From Chloroflexota bacterium (GTDB lineage Bacteria > Chloroflexota > Anaerolineae > J036 > Brachytrichaceae), in NCBI GenBank assembly GCA_025354985.1, contig JANXLU010000087.1, forward strand, positions 18,813 through 82,812: 64,000 bases of DNA, written 5' to 3'. Positions 9,461 to 16,936 of this stretch are shown here, in pieces. Every line of letters begins with the position of its first letter. The stretch's first letter is position 1. The position numbers and the translations under genes were made by a program. The notes under the pieces are model-generated. The model was given only the letters and a program-made list of their open reading frames with translations, did not search any database and was not told where the DNA came from.

Positions 9461-9985
9461 TTATCGCAAACCCGACCGAATAAAGGACGCAACCACTTGA
9501 CGTTGCAAGAATACATACAGGACAAAAATCGGCAGGCTGGCTAGGCTGGCACCGGCCATGAGTGCTCCCCATTGGTTGCCTTCGGAGGTCAAAAACATGC
9601 GCAATCCAACCTGGATCACCGAATCTTCGGCATGGTTTGTGACCAGCAGTGGCCAAAAATACTCGTTCCAGGACGAGATTAACAGTAGTGCGGCGAGGGC
9701 TGCCAACGGCGCGCGCAGGTTTGGTGTGATGACCCGCTATAGGAGTGACCTGTTGCCCACGCCATCTATGCAGGCTGCGTCGTCGAGTTCAGTTGGAAAC
9801 GCCCGCATGTGCCTTAGCAATACGTTGATGGCAAATGCCGATGCCAGTTGGGGCACCACCATGGCAGACATGAAATTTAACCAACCCAATTGCGAGAGCA
9901 ACAGGTAATTTGGAATCATGATGAGTAGGAGGCTGCCCAGCCGAACTTGGCGCGTTTTGAAAGAAACGACCCCGCTCATGCGCAA
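9461..9985 (-). pseudogene. Remnant of a carbohydrate ABC transporter permease (MalG/UgpE family)
   Basis: Two open stretches in one frame are separated by a single amber codon (TAG at 9737-9739 on the minus strand). Together they encode the last ~150 residues of a MalG/UgpE-type sugar permease. The upstream stretch contains IPNYLLLSQLGWLN and FPTELDDAACIDGVG, a decayed EAA loop. The downstream stretch has RAPLAALAALLLISSWNEYF and the usual terminal helix. The stop falls where relatives have Trp (LLWRV), so a TGG to TAG change is likely. The first ~120 residues are missing, some residues around LLIMIPNY seem deleted, and no partner permease, binding protein or ATPase gene is nearby. The 5' end touches the end of the M20 peptidase gene. 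It is a dead relic. Confidence 0.88.
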
Positions 9986-11301
9986 AACTTCCGAGTGATG
10001 TCCGATATCACCTGCAGCCCAAACTTCAGGTTGGCAACGCTGATACGCTCATCATGCGCGTGCGCAAGACCCATCATCGCCGGGCCCTCATATCGCGTGG
10101 GTATGAACCCGTACACCTTCGTTCCAAGCTTGGTTACAAATCTGGCATCGGTGCCACCGGTTATCAATCCAGGGACTACGATTGCGCCGGGAACATGGTC
10201 GGATACGACGTCGCGAATTGTGCCCAATAAAGGCGACGCCGGATCACTCTCCTGGGCGGGGCTGAAATGTCCAAATTCGATGTCAACCCCGTCACCAACG
10301 ACTGCGCGAACTTCGCTCGCGATTGAGTCGGCAGTCGTTCCGGGTAGCACGCGGCAATCCACATGTGCGACAGCTTCCGCCGGGATCACGTTGATTTTTG
10401 TTCCCGCCTGAAGGATCGTGGGCGTGGCGGTATTGCGAAACATGGCGTTGATCCGACGTTTGATTGGCTCTGCCACGGGCAACTCCGCCAGAGCGTCCTC
10501 GTGATGCCTCTCGTCCAGGAGACCCAGCAACAACTCTCCAAGAGGGGCGCTGAGCCCGGAAGCTACCGATGTGACAAATGCCCTGGTTGTGCTTGTGACA
10601 TGCAGGGGCAATGGCGTTTCAATGACCTTCACAAGCGCCCTTGCCAGGGGCAAAATAGCATTATCGGTATGTGGCTGCGAGGCGTGTCCGGGTGCACCAT
10701 GACCGCGGAGGGTGAACCGCGCGGCCCCTTTCTCGCCGGTGCTGCACACAAAGAAGCTTTTGCCTTCCAACTCAAGGCTGGTCGCCCCACCCTCGGTAAT
10801 AGCATAGTCGGCGGTGATCAGGTGCGGATGGTTTTGAACCATCCATGCGGCGCCCATCTGTCCACCTACTTCCTCGTCTGCATTGGCCATAAAAATAACA
10901 TCGCGCTTTAAGGATACTTTGTCGCGCTTCAGCTGGATAAACGTCATGAGATTCATGGCCACCATGTGCTTCATGTCCGTGGCTCCCCGCCCCCAAACAA
11001 CCCCGTCAAGCAGTTCACCGCTAAACGGTGCACGTTGCCACTTGTCTGCTTCCGCGGGCACGACGTCCACATGACCAAACAACATAAAGGGCGCGAGGCT
11101 GCCATCACCCGTTAACCGGGCCACCAAATTGCCACGCCCGGGCGCGCTCTCCAATAACGTGGATTGAATACCTTCCGACTTGAGCAGTCGCGCAATGTAT
11201 TCAATGCATGGCGTCTCATTTCCGGGCGGATTCGTCGTGTCGAATCGAATAAGGTTTTGAAGTATTTGCACGATTTCAGAGGTTTGGGCGTGGACATTCA
11301 T
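9976..11301 (-). CDS. M20-family metallopeptidase (ArgE/DapE/carboxypeptidase group)
   Basis: This 441-residue cytosolic enzyme shows all metal-site landmarks of M20 amidohydrolases. FDTTNPPGNE comes near the start, FGHVDVVPA carries the first zinc histidine and its Asp, and WGRGATDMK carries the bridging Asp. DEEVGGQMGA holds the catalytic Glu pair, and a lid domain follows around residues 200-330. Length and motifs fit the acetylornithine deacetylase / succinyl-diaminopimelate desuccinylase / Gly-X carboxypeptidase group; the particular substrate is not decidable. It stands alone among unrelated genes. A GATAAT hexamer ends 8 nt before the ATG, fitting a leaderless mRNA. Confidence 0.92.
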   Translation of the reverse strand: MNVHAQTSEIVQILQNLIRFDTTNPPGNETPCIEYIARLLKSEGIQSTLLESAPGRGNLVARLTGDGSLAPFMLFGHVDVVPAEADKWQRAPFSGELLDGVVWGRGATDMKHMVAMNLMTFIQLKRDKVSLKRDVIFMANADEEVGGQMGAAWMVQNHPHLITADYAITEGGATSLELEGKSFFVCSTGEKGAARFTLRGHGAPGHASQPHTDNAILPLARALVKVIETPLPLHVTSTTRAFVTSVASGLSAPLGELLLGLLDERHHEDALAELPVAEPIKRRINAMFRNTATPTILQAGTKINVIPAEAVAHVDCRVLPGTTADSIASEVRAVVGDGVDIEFGHFSPAQESDPASPLLGTIRDVVSDHVPGAIVVPGLITGGTDARFVTKLGTKVYGFIPTRYEGPAMMGLAHAHDERISVANLKFGLQVISDITRKFCA

Positions 11302-11309
11302 GGCGCAAC

Positions 11310-11315
11310 ATTATC
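11310..11315 (-). promoter_or_regulatory. -10 element of the M20 peptidase gene
   Basis: GATAAT on the minus strand, with 8 nt between its last base and the ATG at 11301. A start point 7-8 nt after the hexamer would fall on the start codon. No clear -35 box is seen. Confidence 0.55.
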
Positions 11316-11400
11316 GTCTTTCCCGTGATCGCCCCCCAGTCTGCGGTCCAACGCTAAAAACTGGCAGAATTGCGTTTGCGAAGCTGTAACGGCGAATCGG

Positions 11401-11406
11401 TATAGT
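11401..11406 (+). promoter_or_regulatory. -10 element of the decayed methyltransferase gene
   Basis: TATAGT followed by 8 nt and the GTG at 11415, the same geometry as at intact genes here. A weak -35 (TGCGAA) lies 18 nt upstream. The promoter seems to have outlived its gene. Confidence 0.45.
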
Positions 11407-11414
11407 CACGCATA

Positions 11415-11614
11415 GTGAGCAATATTTCAGAACCAAAAGGCTACGTGACCAGTGATTACCTGCGGATGCCGTAACAACCAAGACGATCTCTTCTGAAGAA
11501 TTTGCAAGAATTCATCAAAGCCTGTTGCGATCTGACAGCAAGGGCGAATTCTTTGCAACCGTCACGGGTATTACGATCTCGGGTCGCAAGCCGGAGCATG
11601 CCGGGATCGGTTAG
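11415..11614 (+). pseudogene. Internally deleted SAM-dependent methyltransferase relic
   Basis: The 364-bp gap between the M20 peptidase and rfbA holds the two ends of a class I methyltransferase gene. From the GTG at 11415 the frame reads MSNISEPKGYVTSDYLR, like the start of methyltransferases that open with GYVxxEYL. After about 17 codons it runs into TAA. In another frame the DNA then reads ISSEEFARIHQSLLR and GEFFATVTGITISGRKP before a TAG at 11612-11614, which matches the usual C-terminal end of the same family. The whole SAM-binding core, some 200 codons, is gone and the frames no longer agree. A promoter-like TATAGT still precedes it. The rest of this gap holds only the rfbA promoter. 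Confidence 0.7.
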
Positions 11615-11629
11615 GTGTGCCGGCATTAG

Positions 11630-11657
11630 TTGCATTGGACGTGAACACAGGTACACT
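11630..11657 (+). promoter_or_regulatory. Promoter of rfbA
   Basis: TTGCAT (11630-11635), a 16-nt spacer, then TACACT (11652-11657), with 8 nt to the rfbA ATG. The geometry predicts transcription starting at or next to the start codon. No Shine-Dalgarno sequence is present. Confidence 0.6.
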
Positions 11658-11665
11658 TAACCTAA

Positions 11666-12529
11666 ATGAAAGGTATTTTGCTGGCCGGCGGTAAAGGAAC
11701 CCGGCTATATCCCATCACCACATCGATCTCAAAGCAAATTCTTCCGGTATTTAACAAGCCAATGATCTATTACCCGATGTCGGTGCTGATGCTCGCCGGT
11801 ATTCGTGACATTTTGATTATTTCCTCGCCAGAACACATTGGGCTGTATCGCGACTTGTTTGGCGATGGCACCATGCTGGGTCTCAGGCTGAATTATGCGG
11901 TTCAACCTGAACCAAAAGGTGTCGCCCAGGCGTTAACCATCGGGGCGGATTTTATTGGTTCCGATCCTTCGGCCCTTATTTTTGGTGACAACTTTTTGTA
12001 TGGTCACGGGTTGTCCGAGTTGATTGTGCGCGCCGGCAAACTCACGGATGGCGCGCTTGTATTTGCCTATCGGGTGCTAGACGCCCGACCCTACGGCGTG
12101 GTGGAATTTGACAAGGACATGAATGCCCTGAGCATAGAGGAAAAGCCACAAAAACCGAAGAGCAACTACGCCGTGACTGGTCTATATTTCTATGACAAAC
12201 ACGTGGTTGAGATTGCCCGTGCGCTAAAACCTTCCGCACGCGGGGAGTATGAGATTACGCATGTAAACGCGGAATATCTGGCTCGCAAAAAACTCAAGGT
12301 CGAAATTTTGGGACGTGGATTCTCGTGGCTGGACATGGGCACTCATGAGAGCCTGCTGGAAGCATCCAATTTTGTGCAAACCATTGAACATCGTCAGGGC
12401 CTTATGGTTGCCTGTCTTGAGGAAATTGCATTTAATCAGGGTTGGATTACCCGGGATCAACTGCTGAAATCGGCTTCCATAAGCCGCGACAATGAATATT
12501 GCCGGTATCTGAGCGATTTGGCCGCATAG
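11666..12529 (+). CDS. rfbA: Glucose-1-phosphate thymidylyltransferase
   Basis: This 287-residue protein is a full-length RmlA. It makes dTDP-glucose from dTTP and glucose-1-phosphate, the first step towards dTDP-rhamnose and other deoxysugars. The nucleotide-binding signature is [16 protein letters not shown] at residues 3-18, followed by [16 protein letters not shown]. The metal-binding aspartate is in [27 protein letters not shown] forms the sugar pocket, and [17 protein letters not shown] completes the site. Homotetrameric RmlA proteins have this length. The rest of the rhamnose pathway (rfbB, C, D) is not in the window. The start is supported by a promoter whose -10 box ends 8 nt before the ATG. 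It is convergent, with one base between, with the haem protein gene that follows. Confidence 0.96.
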   Translation: MKGILLAGGKGTRLYPITTSISKQILPVFNKPMIYYPMSVLMLAGIRDILIISSPEHIGLYRDLFGDGTMLGLRLNYAVQPEPKGVAQALTIGADFIGSDPSALIFGDNFLYGHGLSELIVRAGKLTDGALVFAYRVLDARPYGVVEFDKDMNALSIEEKPQKPKSNYAVTGLYFYDKHVVEIARALKPSARGEYEITHVNAEYLARKKLKVEILGRGFSWLDMGTHESLLEASNFVQTIEHRQGLMVACLEEIAFNQGWITRDQLLKSASISRDNEYCRYLSDLAA

Positions 12530-12530
12530 G

Positions 12531-14765
12531 TCACCGCGCAACCAAAGGGACAAAGGCGCGGGGCTGGGGTGGACCTGCTGCAACGGTTGCTTTCCACTGG
12601 TTTAAGAGCTGCAGCAAGGCGGCCGGTGAGGAACTCGGGGGTAAATTTCCAGCCTGATCCCGCTCATTAATACCGTGACAATTGGTGCACATACGCACCT
12701 CGCCCGGCTGGAATGAAACCCAGTATCGTTCTCTAACGACAGCCGTCCCGGCACCGTCAGTGAGCTGCCAGGACAGCGCACGCTGCGCCGGGACAAATGC
12801 CGCGACCGAGCCATCAACTGAAACTGCGACGCTGCCGGCTGGCGCTCCACCACCCGTGCCGTTTGCACCCAGCGCGGCCGGGTCATGCAACACTTGGGCC
12901 AGTACGCGGCGACCGAATTTCGAAGCTGAAGATCCCGCGTCGAGCCCGCGAATCAAATCGGCTTGAAATAACTGTAGACGTGCCACGTCATAGACCTTTC
13001 CGGGGCTGCCTATGGTTTGAACCCCACCCGGAACCCGCAGGTTGAACGGTTGTTGTTTGTCAAAATCATCGCGCTGTGTCACATTGCGCGTGATCAGAAC
13101 CGCAAGATTTTTCTGCCGCAACCAGGATTGAAAATCGCCTCGATTAACACCAGCTTGTACAAACATCTGCTGCTCCGGCGTCGCCGCGATGGGCGGTGCG
13201 ATTACCACCGGGCGTGGGCGTGCGCGCACCTCGACAGGCTGCAGCTCCCAAAGGGGCCCGGAGTAACTAATTAAGGTGTCAGGGTCCCACCAACTTACTG
13301 TTTTGGCAATTCCAGGAGTCAATGATTGATCCGGCACCCAAAATCCCGAGTTCAACTTTAGGGTCTTTACGCGATAGTCGTAACGTGACAATGGCTGGCT
13401 GCTTGTGCCAACATTTGCATCCTCACGCGTGGTGTTCGCGTGAACGGCCACGAGCGTACCATCGCTCAACGGCGAAGGGTCACGATAGAACCCGGTGTGA
13501 GCAACGGTTGGTGTGGTGGCCACATTCGCCGTGGCCGGATTCGTCACATACGATACTTTGACCACATCAGCATCGGTTCCAGGTGGAACGCTCATGCTAA
13601 TAATCATTCCAGAGGCGTGGGTTTGAAACTCCGGTGCATCAACGCCAAAGTAGACGCCAGGATGCGACGGGTCCTCCTTTATTTGAAGCATATTGCGAAT
13701 GGCGTTTGGATTTGCGCGGGAGAGCTGACCAAAATAGTCATAAACATTTGGATCATCTTTTATGGAGGCCGGTATATAAGCCTGCAATTCATGGCGTCCC
13801 AAATGCCCCAGCGTTTCGCTGGCCGTGCCATCCTCGTTAATCGTCCAGGGAAAGAACTGATTGAACGAGTGGCCATAGAGATTTGTGCCGGCCAGCAGGT
13901 CTGTTCGCGACGAGCGCGGTTCCGGATAGACCTCTGTGTTGAGCTTTAGGGCAGCGGCACCAACGTCTTCGCTGGCATAGTTGAACGTGCAATAACTGCA
14001 TGGACCACCGTGTTCGGCGTCGGTATCAGCCTGTTGATCGCGCTGCAGGTGATCCCACTGGCTGAAGACGACCCTACCAAAACTATCCACGATTGGCGTG
14101 AAGTTTCCAGACGGAGCATGGTTCAATAATGCAAGTCCGCCAGTGCCCGGATTTAGCTTCCACAAGCCGGTCACGGTGGGCTGTTCTTCATATTCGTCCA
14201 GCTGCGGATACAAATGTTCAGAACCATCTCGTGGACGGTCGCTTGTAAAAATGATCTGATCGTCCGACGCATATATGGGCGACACATTGTTGTGCCCAAC
14301 CGGCTGCCCATTCACCCGGGCAATTGCAACGGTGTCAGTGTTGCCAAGCCCGCTGATCTCGTAGATCTGAAAGAAATATGCTTGATCTTGATATTGAGCG
14401 GTCGGTGCACCAACAACCATGCTAAAAAGCGCCTTGGTTCCGCTCCAGTGGACGGATGGGTCACGGACTGCAATCGCGGAAGCGCCCTGCAACCCCGACG
14501 TGCCGTAACCGGCCGCGGCCGTCAAATTTTTTAGACTGCCGTCCGCATAGCGGATATACAGATCGCCACCGCGACCAACGCTGGCAAGCGAGCCCCGATG
14601 ATTGCCAAAAACCGAACCAATGGTCGTGAAGTCCCCCGGAATTGGCACCTGGGTAACAAATAAGATTGGATTAGTAGGCAGGCCAGTCACATTGGGCAAA
14701 ATAGGCTGCCCTACAGACCCAACGATTACAAGCGCCACAAACCCACGAAGCGATGATAACCTCAT
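12531..14765 (-). CDS. Exported mono-haem protein related to hydrazine synthase alpha subunit (HzsA-like), copy 1
   Basis: A 744-residue exported protein with an N-terminal hydrophobic signal (about residues 5-30). The body looks like a beta-propeller (GRGGDLYIRYADGSLKNLTA, AVRDPSVHWSGTKALFSMV, DQIIFTSDRP, VVFSQWDHLQRD). A CxxC pair sits in CSYCTFNY, and one class I haem-binding motif CTNCH lies near residue 690 in VRMCTNCHG. The combination of propeller and CxxCH is that of HzsA-related proteins. These are widespread outside anammox bacteria, and no hydrazine synthase beta or gamma subunit is present, so hydrazine synthesis is not implied. It ends in RAFVPLVAR, a tail seen in other exported proteins here. 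A close paralogue lies at 36740-39286. Likely an electron-transfer or oxidoreductase protein outside the cell membrane; substrate unknown. Confidence 0.75.
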   Translation of the reverse strand: MRLSSLRGFVALVIVGSVGQPILPNVTGLPTNPILFVTQVPIPGDFTTIGSVFGNHRGSLASVGRGGDLYIRYADGSLKNLTAAAGYGTSGLQGASAIAVRDPSVHWSGTKALFSMVVGAPTAQYQDQAYFFQIYEISGLGNTDTVAIARVNGQPVGHNNVSPIYASDDQIIFTSDRPRDGSEHLYPQLDEYEEQPTVTGLWKLNPGTGGLALLNHAPSGNFTPIVDSFGRVVFSQWDHLQRDQQADTDAEHGGPCSYCTFNYASEDVGAAALKLNTEVYPEPRSSRTDLLAGTNLYGHSFNQFFPWTINEDGTASETLGHLGRHELQAYIPASIKDDPNVYDYFGQLSRANPNAIRNMLQIKEDPSHPGVYFGVDAPEFQTHASGMIISMSVPPGTDADVVKVSYVTNPATANVATTPTVAHTGFYRDPSPLSDGTLVAVHANTTREDANVGTSSQPLSRYDYRVKTLKLNSGFWVPDQSLTPGIAKTVSWWDPDTLISYSGPLWELQPVEVRARPRPVVIAPPIAATPEQQMFVQAGVNRGDFQSWLRQKNLAVLITRNVTQRDDFDKQQPFNLRVPGGVQTIGSPGKVYDVARLQLFQADLIRGLDAGSSASKFGRRVLAQVLHDPAALGANGTGGGAPAGSVAVSVDGSVAAFVPAQRALSWQLTDGAGTAVVRERYWVSFQPGEVRMCTNCHGINERDQAGNLPPSSSPAALLQLLNQWKATVAAGPPQPRAFVPLVAR

Positions 14766-14773
14766 TGTTTGCT

Positions 14774-14802
14774 ATAGTATTGCGAACAATGAGAGAACGC
14801 AA
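14774..14802 (-). promoter_or_regulatory. Promoter of HzsA-like gene copy 1
   Basis: On the minus strand TTGCGT, 17 nt, then TACTAT, with 8 nt to the ATG at 14765. Both boxes and the spacer fit a housekeeping sigma factor, and the distance predicts a leaderless transcript. Confidence 0.65.
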
Positions 14803-14886
14803 ACCAAGCATGCGCGCATCCTCCGAGCTTCTCAGCGGAGTCAAATAATCACGAGCTTTCGCGCGTGAACTGTCGCCAAAAAGGCG

Positions 14887-16254
14887 TCAGCTGGGTTTGT
14901 ATTGAAAAGTATCGATTGTGGACCGAAATCGTCGCCACATCAGAAACGCCATTACCGGCGTCAGCACGGCGAAAACTGTCCAAACCGTTACGAGCGCACC
15001 ACCTACAAGGTTCAACAGAAGTGCCGCCGTCAGCACGATAATCCACAGGCCGCCACCAAAGATGATGAGCGGTGTGCTCGTGTTACCAGTACCCCGCAGT
15101 CCGCCGGCCTGCACGAAGAGAATCGCCAGGGCGGGCATGCTAAGCGCCTGAACCCGGGTGGAGTTGGTTCCCGCCTCAATCACGGCCGGATCAGACGTGA
15201 ACGCCGCCAAAATGACTGGAGCGAGAACAAATAGTATCGCCCCGAAACCGCTCATCCAGATCAGCGCCCATTCCATCGCGATCCGGGTTGCGGCTGCACC
15301 ATCGCGAATATTGCGAGCGCCGACCGCCTGACCAACCAGCGCCGTGGCGGCGATAGAAAATCCGAACCCGGGTAAGAATGCGAGCGAAAGCGCGTTAAAT
15401 GAAATTCGCATCGCCGCCAACACCACGGTGCCAAGCTGACCCAGCACAACCGTAAGCACAAAAAAGGCGCCTGCCACCAAAATTTGTTCAAGGGCGGCCG
15501 GAATGCCAATCGCCATGACCGTGCGCGCAATGGCCACATCGGGACGCCAGGCACCCCGCCCCCGAATACTGATGCCACCGCGCCCGCGCCAGAGAACGGT
15601 CAGCAACACGGCGAGTGCAATGCCACGCGCAATAAACGTGGCCCAGGCACTCCCGACCGGACCAAGTTCCGGTAACCCGAGCCTGCCATAGATCAATCCG
15701 TAAGCCAATGGAATGTTGATCACATTTGCGATCGTTGTGGTTATGAGAGGCGTGCGCGAATCACCGGCGCCGCGCAACACGCCGCCCCCAATAAACAACC
15801 CCACCAAAACAACCACCGTGCCCATGGTGACGTGCATATAGCCCAGAGCTATATCGGCCGCCGCTGGCTCAAGACCAAACAGGCGGACCAATGGCGATGC
15901 ACCAATATATCCGGCGATGGCCAAAGGTATCGAAACAAGCGCGCTCCAAACCAGGGATTGGCGGGCAAGATTGCTGGCGCGCGTCATGTCTTTGGCGCCA
16001 TACGCCTGTGCCACCAGCACGGAAGCGCCGATTGCCAGCGCAGACAACGCAGACAACAAAAATTGCATCATTTGCACCGCGACTCCCACACCAGCGAGTG
16101 CAATTGCGCTGTAGGCCAGCTGCGACACCAGCCACGTATCAACGACACCCAGCAATGTTTCCAAAAAGTTTTCGGCAATAACAGGCCAGGCCAAAGAAAA
16201 TACCCGGCGACGGAGGCCGGGTGAGGGTTGCGGTGTTGAATTTGCGATGTTCAC
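14887..16254 (-). CDS. MATE-family efflux transporter
   Basis: The 455-residue protein has about twelve membrane helices in two pseudo-symmetric halves, the usual size for MATE exporters. Characteristic pieces are SLAWPVIAENFLETLLGVVDTW at the start, GAGDSRTPLITTTIANVINI between helices 4 and 5, and in the second half GFGFSIAATALVGQAVGA and GGLRGTGNTSTPLII. MATE pumps expel cationic drugs or metabolites in exchange for Na+ or H+. The start is GTG at 16254, supported by a TATCAT box 8 nt upstream. The gene lies 30 bp behind the DsbA-like gene on the same strand but seems to have its own promoter. Confidence 0.93.
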   Translation of the reverse strand: MNIANSTPQPSPGLRRRVFSLAWPVIAENFLETLLGVVDTWLVSQLAYSAIALAGVGVAVQMMQFLLSALSALAIGASVLVAQAYGAKDMTRASNLARQSLVWSALVSIPLAIAGYIGASPLVRLFGLEPAAADIALGYMHVTMGTVVVLVGLFIGGGVLRGAGDSRTPLITTTIANVINIPLAYGLIYGRLGLPELGPVGSAWATFIARGIALAVLLTVLWRGRGGISIRGRGAWRPDVAIARTVMAIGIPAALEQILVAGAFFVLTVVLGQLGTVVLAAMRISFNALSLAFLPGFGFSIAATALVGQAVGARNIRDGAAATRIAMEWALIWMSGFGAILFVLAPVILAAFTSDPAVIEAGTNSTRVQALSMPALAILFVQAGGLRGTGNTSTPLIIFGGGLWIIVLTAALLLNLVGGALVTVWTVFAVLTPVMAFLMWRRFRSTIDTFQYKPS

Positions 16255-16262
16255 GGCGGCGA

Positions 16263-16268
16263 ATGATA
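16263..16268 (-). promoter_or_regulatory. -10 element of the MATE gene
   Basis: TATCAT on the minus strand, 8 nt before the GTG at 16254. It lies in the short gap after the DsbA-like gene. No clear -35 box is seen. Confidence 0.5.
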
Positions 16269-16283
16269 TCCGCTCGTGATGAT

Positions 16284-16898
16284 TTAGGGCTGAGACGCGC
16301 GGACTTTGTCGACGGCTTCCTTGATTACCTCATAGGGTTGCGCACCGCTGATCAAATACCGATTGTTGATCACGATGGCAGGCACGCCGTTTAGGCCGTA
16401 GTCCCGAGCCTGGTCAACGTCTGCAGTTACGAGCTCGTCCAGATCAACGCGCTCAAGCGCCTGCATGAATTCATCTTGATTTAGACCGGCCTCCACCGCG
16501 AGACCAGAGAGCATGACCAAGTCATCGATGCGAGCGGCGTCATGCCACATGGCCCGCAGTACGCGGGCGTGATATTGCTCGCCTCGCCCGGCCTCTTCGG
16601 CATACTTTGCCCCCACAAGCGCCGGACGCGAGTTTTGACCGCTGGGGCCGGAGTTTATGACCAGTCCATACTGCTGAAGAGCAACGGCGTTAAACCGCGG
16701 GCGACTGGCCTCAATCCGTTTCTTATATTCCTCCGGCATCGGCGGCGAGCCTGCCGGTCGCAATTCATAGGATCGCCATCGAATGCTTACATCGTGGCCA
16801 AAATTCAGCTGGAGCTTCTCCAAACTGGAGGAGACAAGATAACACCACGGTCAGACAAAGTCCGACCAGACATCAATGTGAACCGACTTCGTGCTCAT
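16284..16898 (-). CDS. DsbA-family (FrnE-like) oxidoreductase, probable selenoprotein with UGA-encoded residue 16
   Basis: Read from the ATG at 16898, the frame gives MSTKSVHIDVWSDFV, then an in-frame TGA (16851-16853), then PWCYLVSSSLEKLQLNFG and 170 more intact residues. FrnE-like DsbA proteins have CPWCY exactly here, so UGA replaces the first redox cysteine, giving a U-P-W-C site at residues 16-19. The rest matches the family: SYELRPAGSP, the helical insert, and GVPAIVINNRYLISGAQPYE with the cis-Pro loop. The whole product is 204 residues, a normal length. Such enzymes are cytosolic thiol-disulfide oxidoreductases. A small SECIS-like hairpin follows the UGA, and TACAAT ends 8 nt before this ATG. 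Without the N-terminal 25 residues the thioredoxin fold would lack its first strand. A simple nonsense mutation cannot be excluded. No sel genes lie in the window. Confidence 0.8.
16815..16833 (-). promoter_or_regulatory. Candidate bacterial SECIS hairpin
   Basis: The mRNA can fold CUCCA-GUU-UGGAG (16830 down to 16818), extended past one C/A mismatch by two further pairs. The loop starts with G-U and lies 25 nt downstream of the UGA, inside the 16-37 nt range usual for bacterial SECIS elements. The stem is short, so this is a candidate only. Confidence 0.5.
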
Positions 16899-16906
16899 AG
16901 AGACTA

Positions 16907-16936
16907 ATTGTAAACACTACTGGGAAGGGTTACGAA
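16907..16936 (-). promoter_or_regulatory. Promoter of the DsbA-like selenoprotein gene
   Basis: On the minus strand TTCGTA, 18 nt, TACAAT, then 8 nt to the ATG at 16898. The -35 box overlaps the last codons of the caspase gene upstream. It supports 16898 as the start, upstream of the UGA. Confidence 0.55.

Noticed and set aside
9737..9739. Recoding of the in-frame TAG in the permease remnant
   Set aside because: The gene has also lost its N-terminal half and its partners, so ordinary decay explains the stop; UAG is used as a normal stop elsewhere in the window.
12531..14765. Hydrazine synthase / anammox metabolism
   Set aside because: Only the alpha-like fold and one haem motif are present; no beta/gamma subunits or hydrazine dehydrogenase occur, and HzsA-related proteins are common in non-anammox bacteria.
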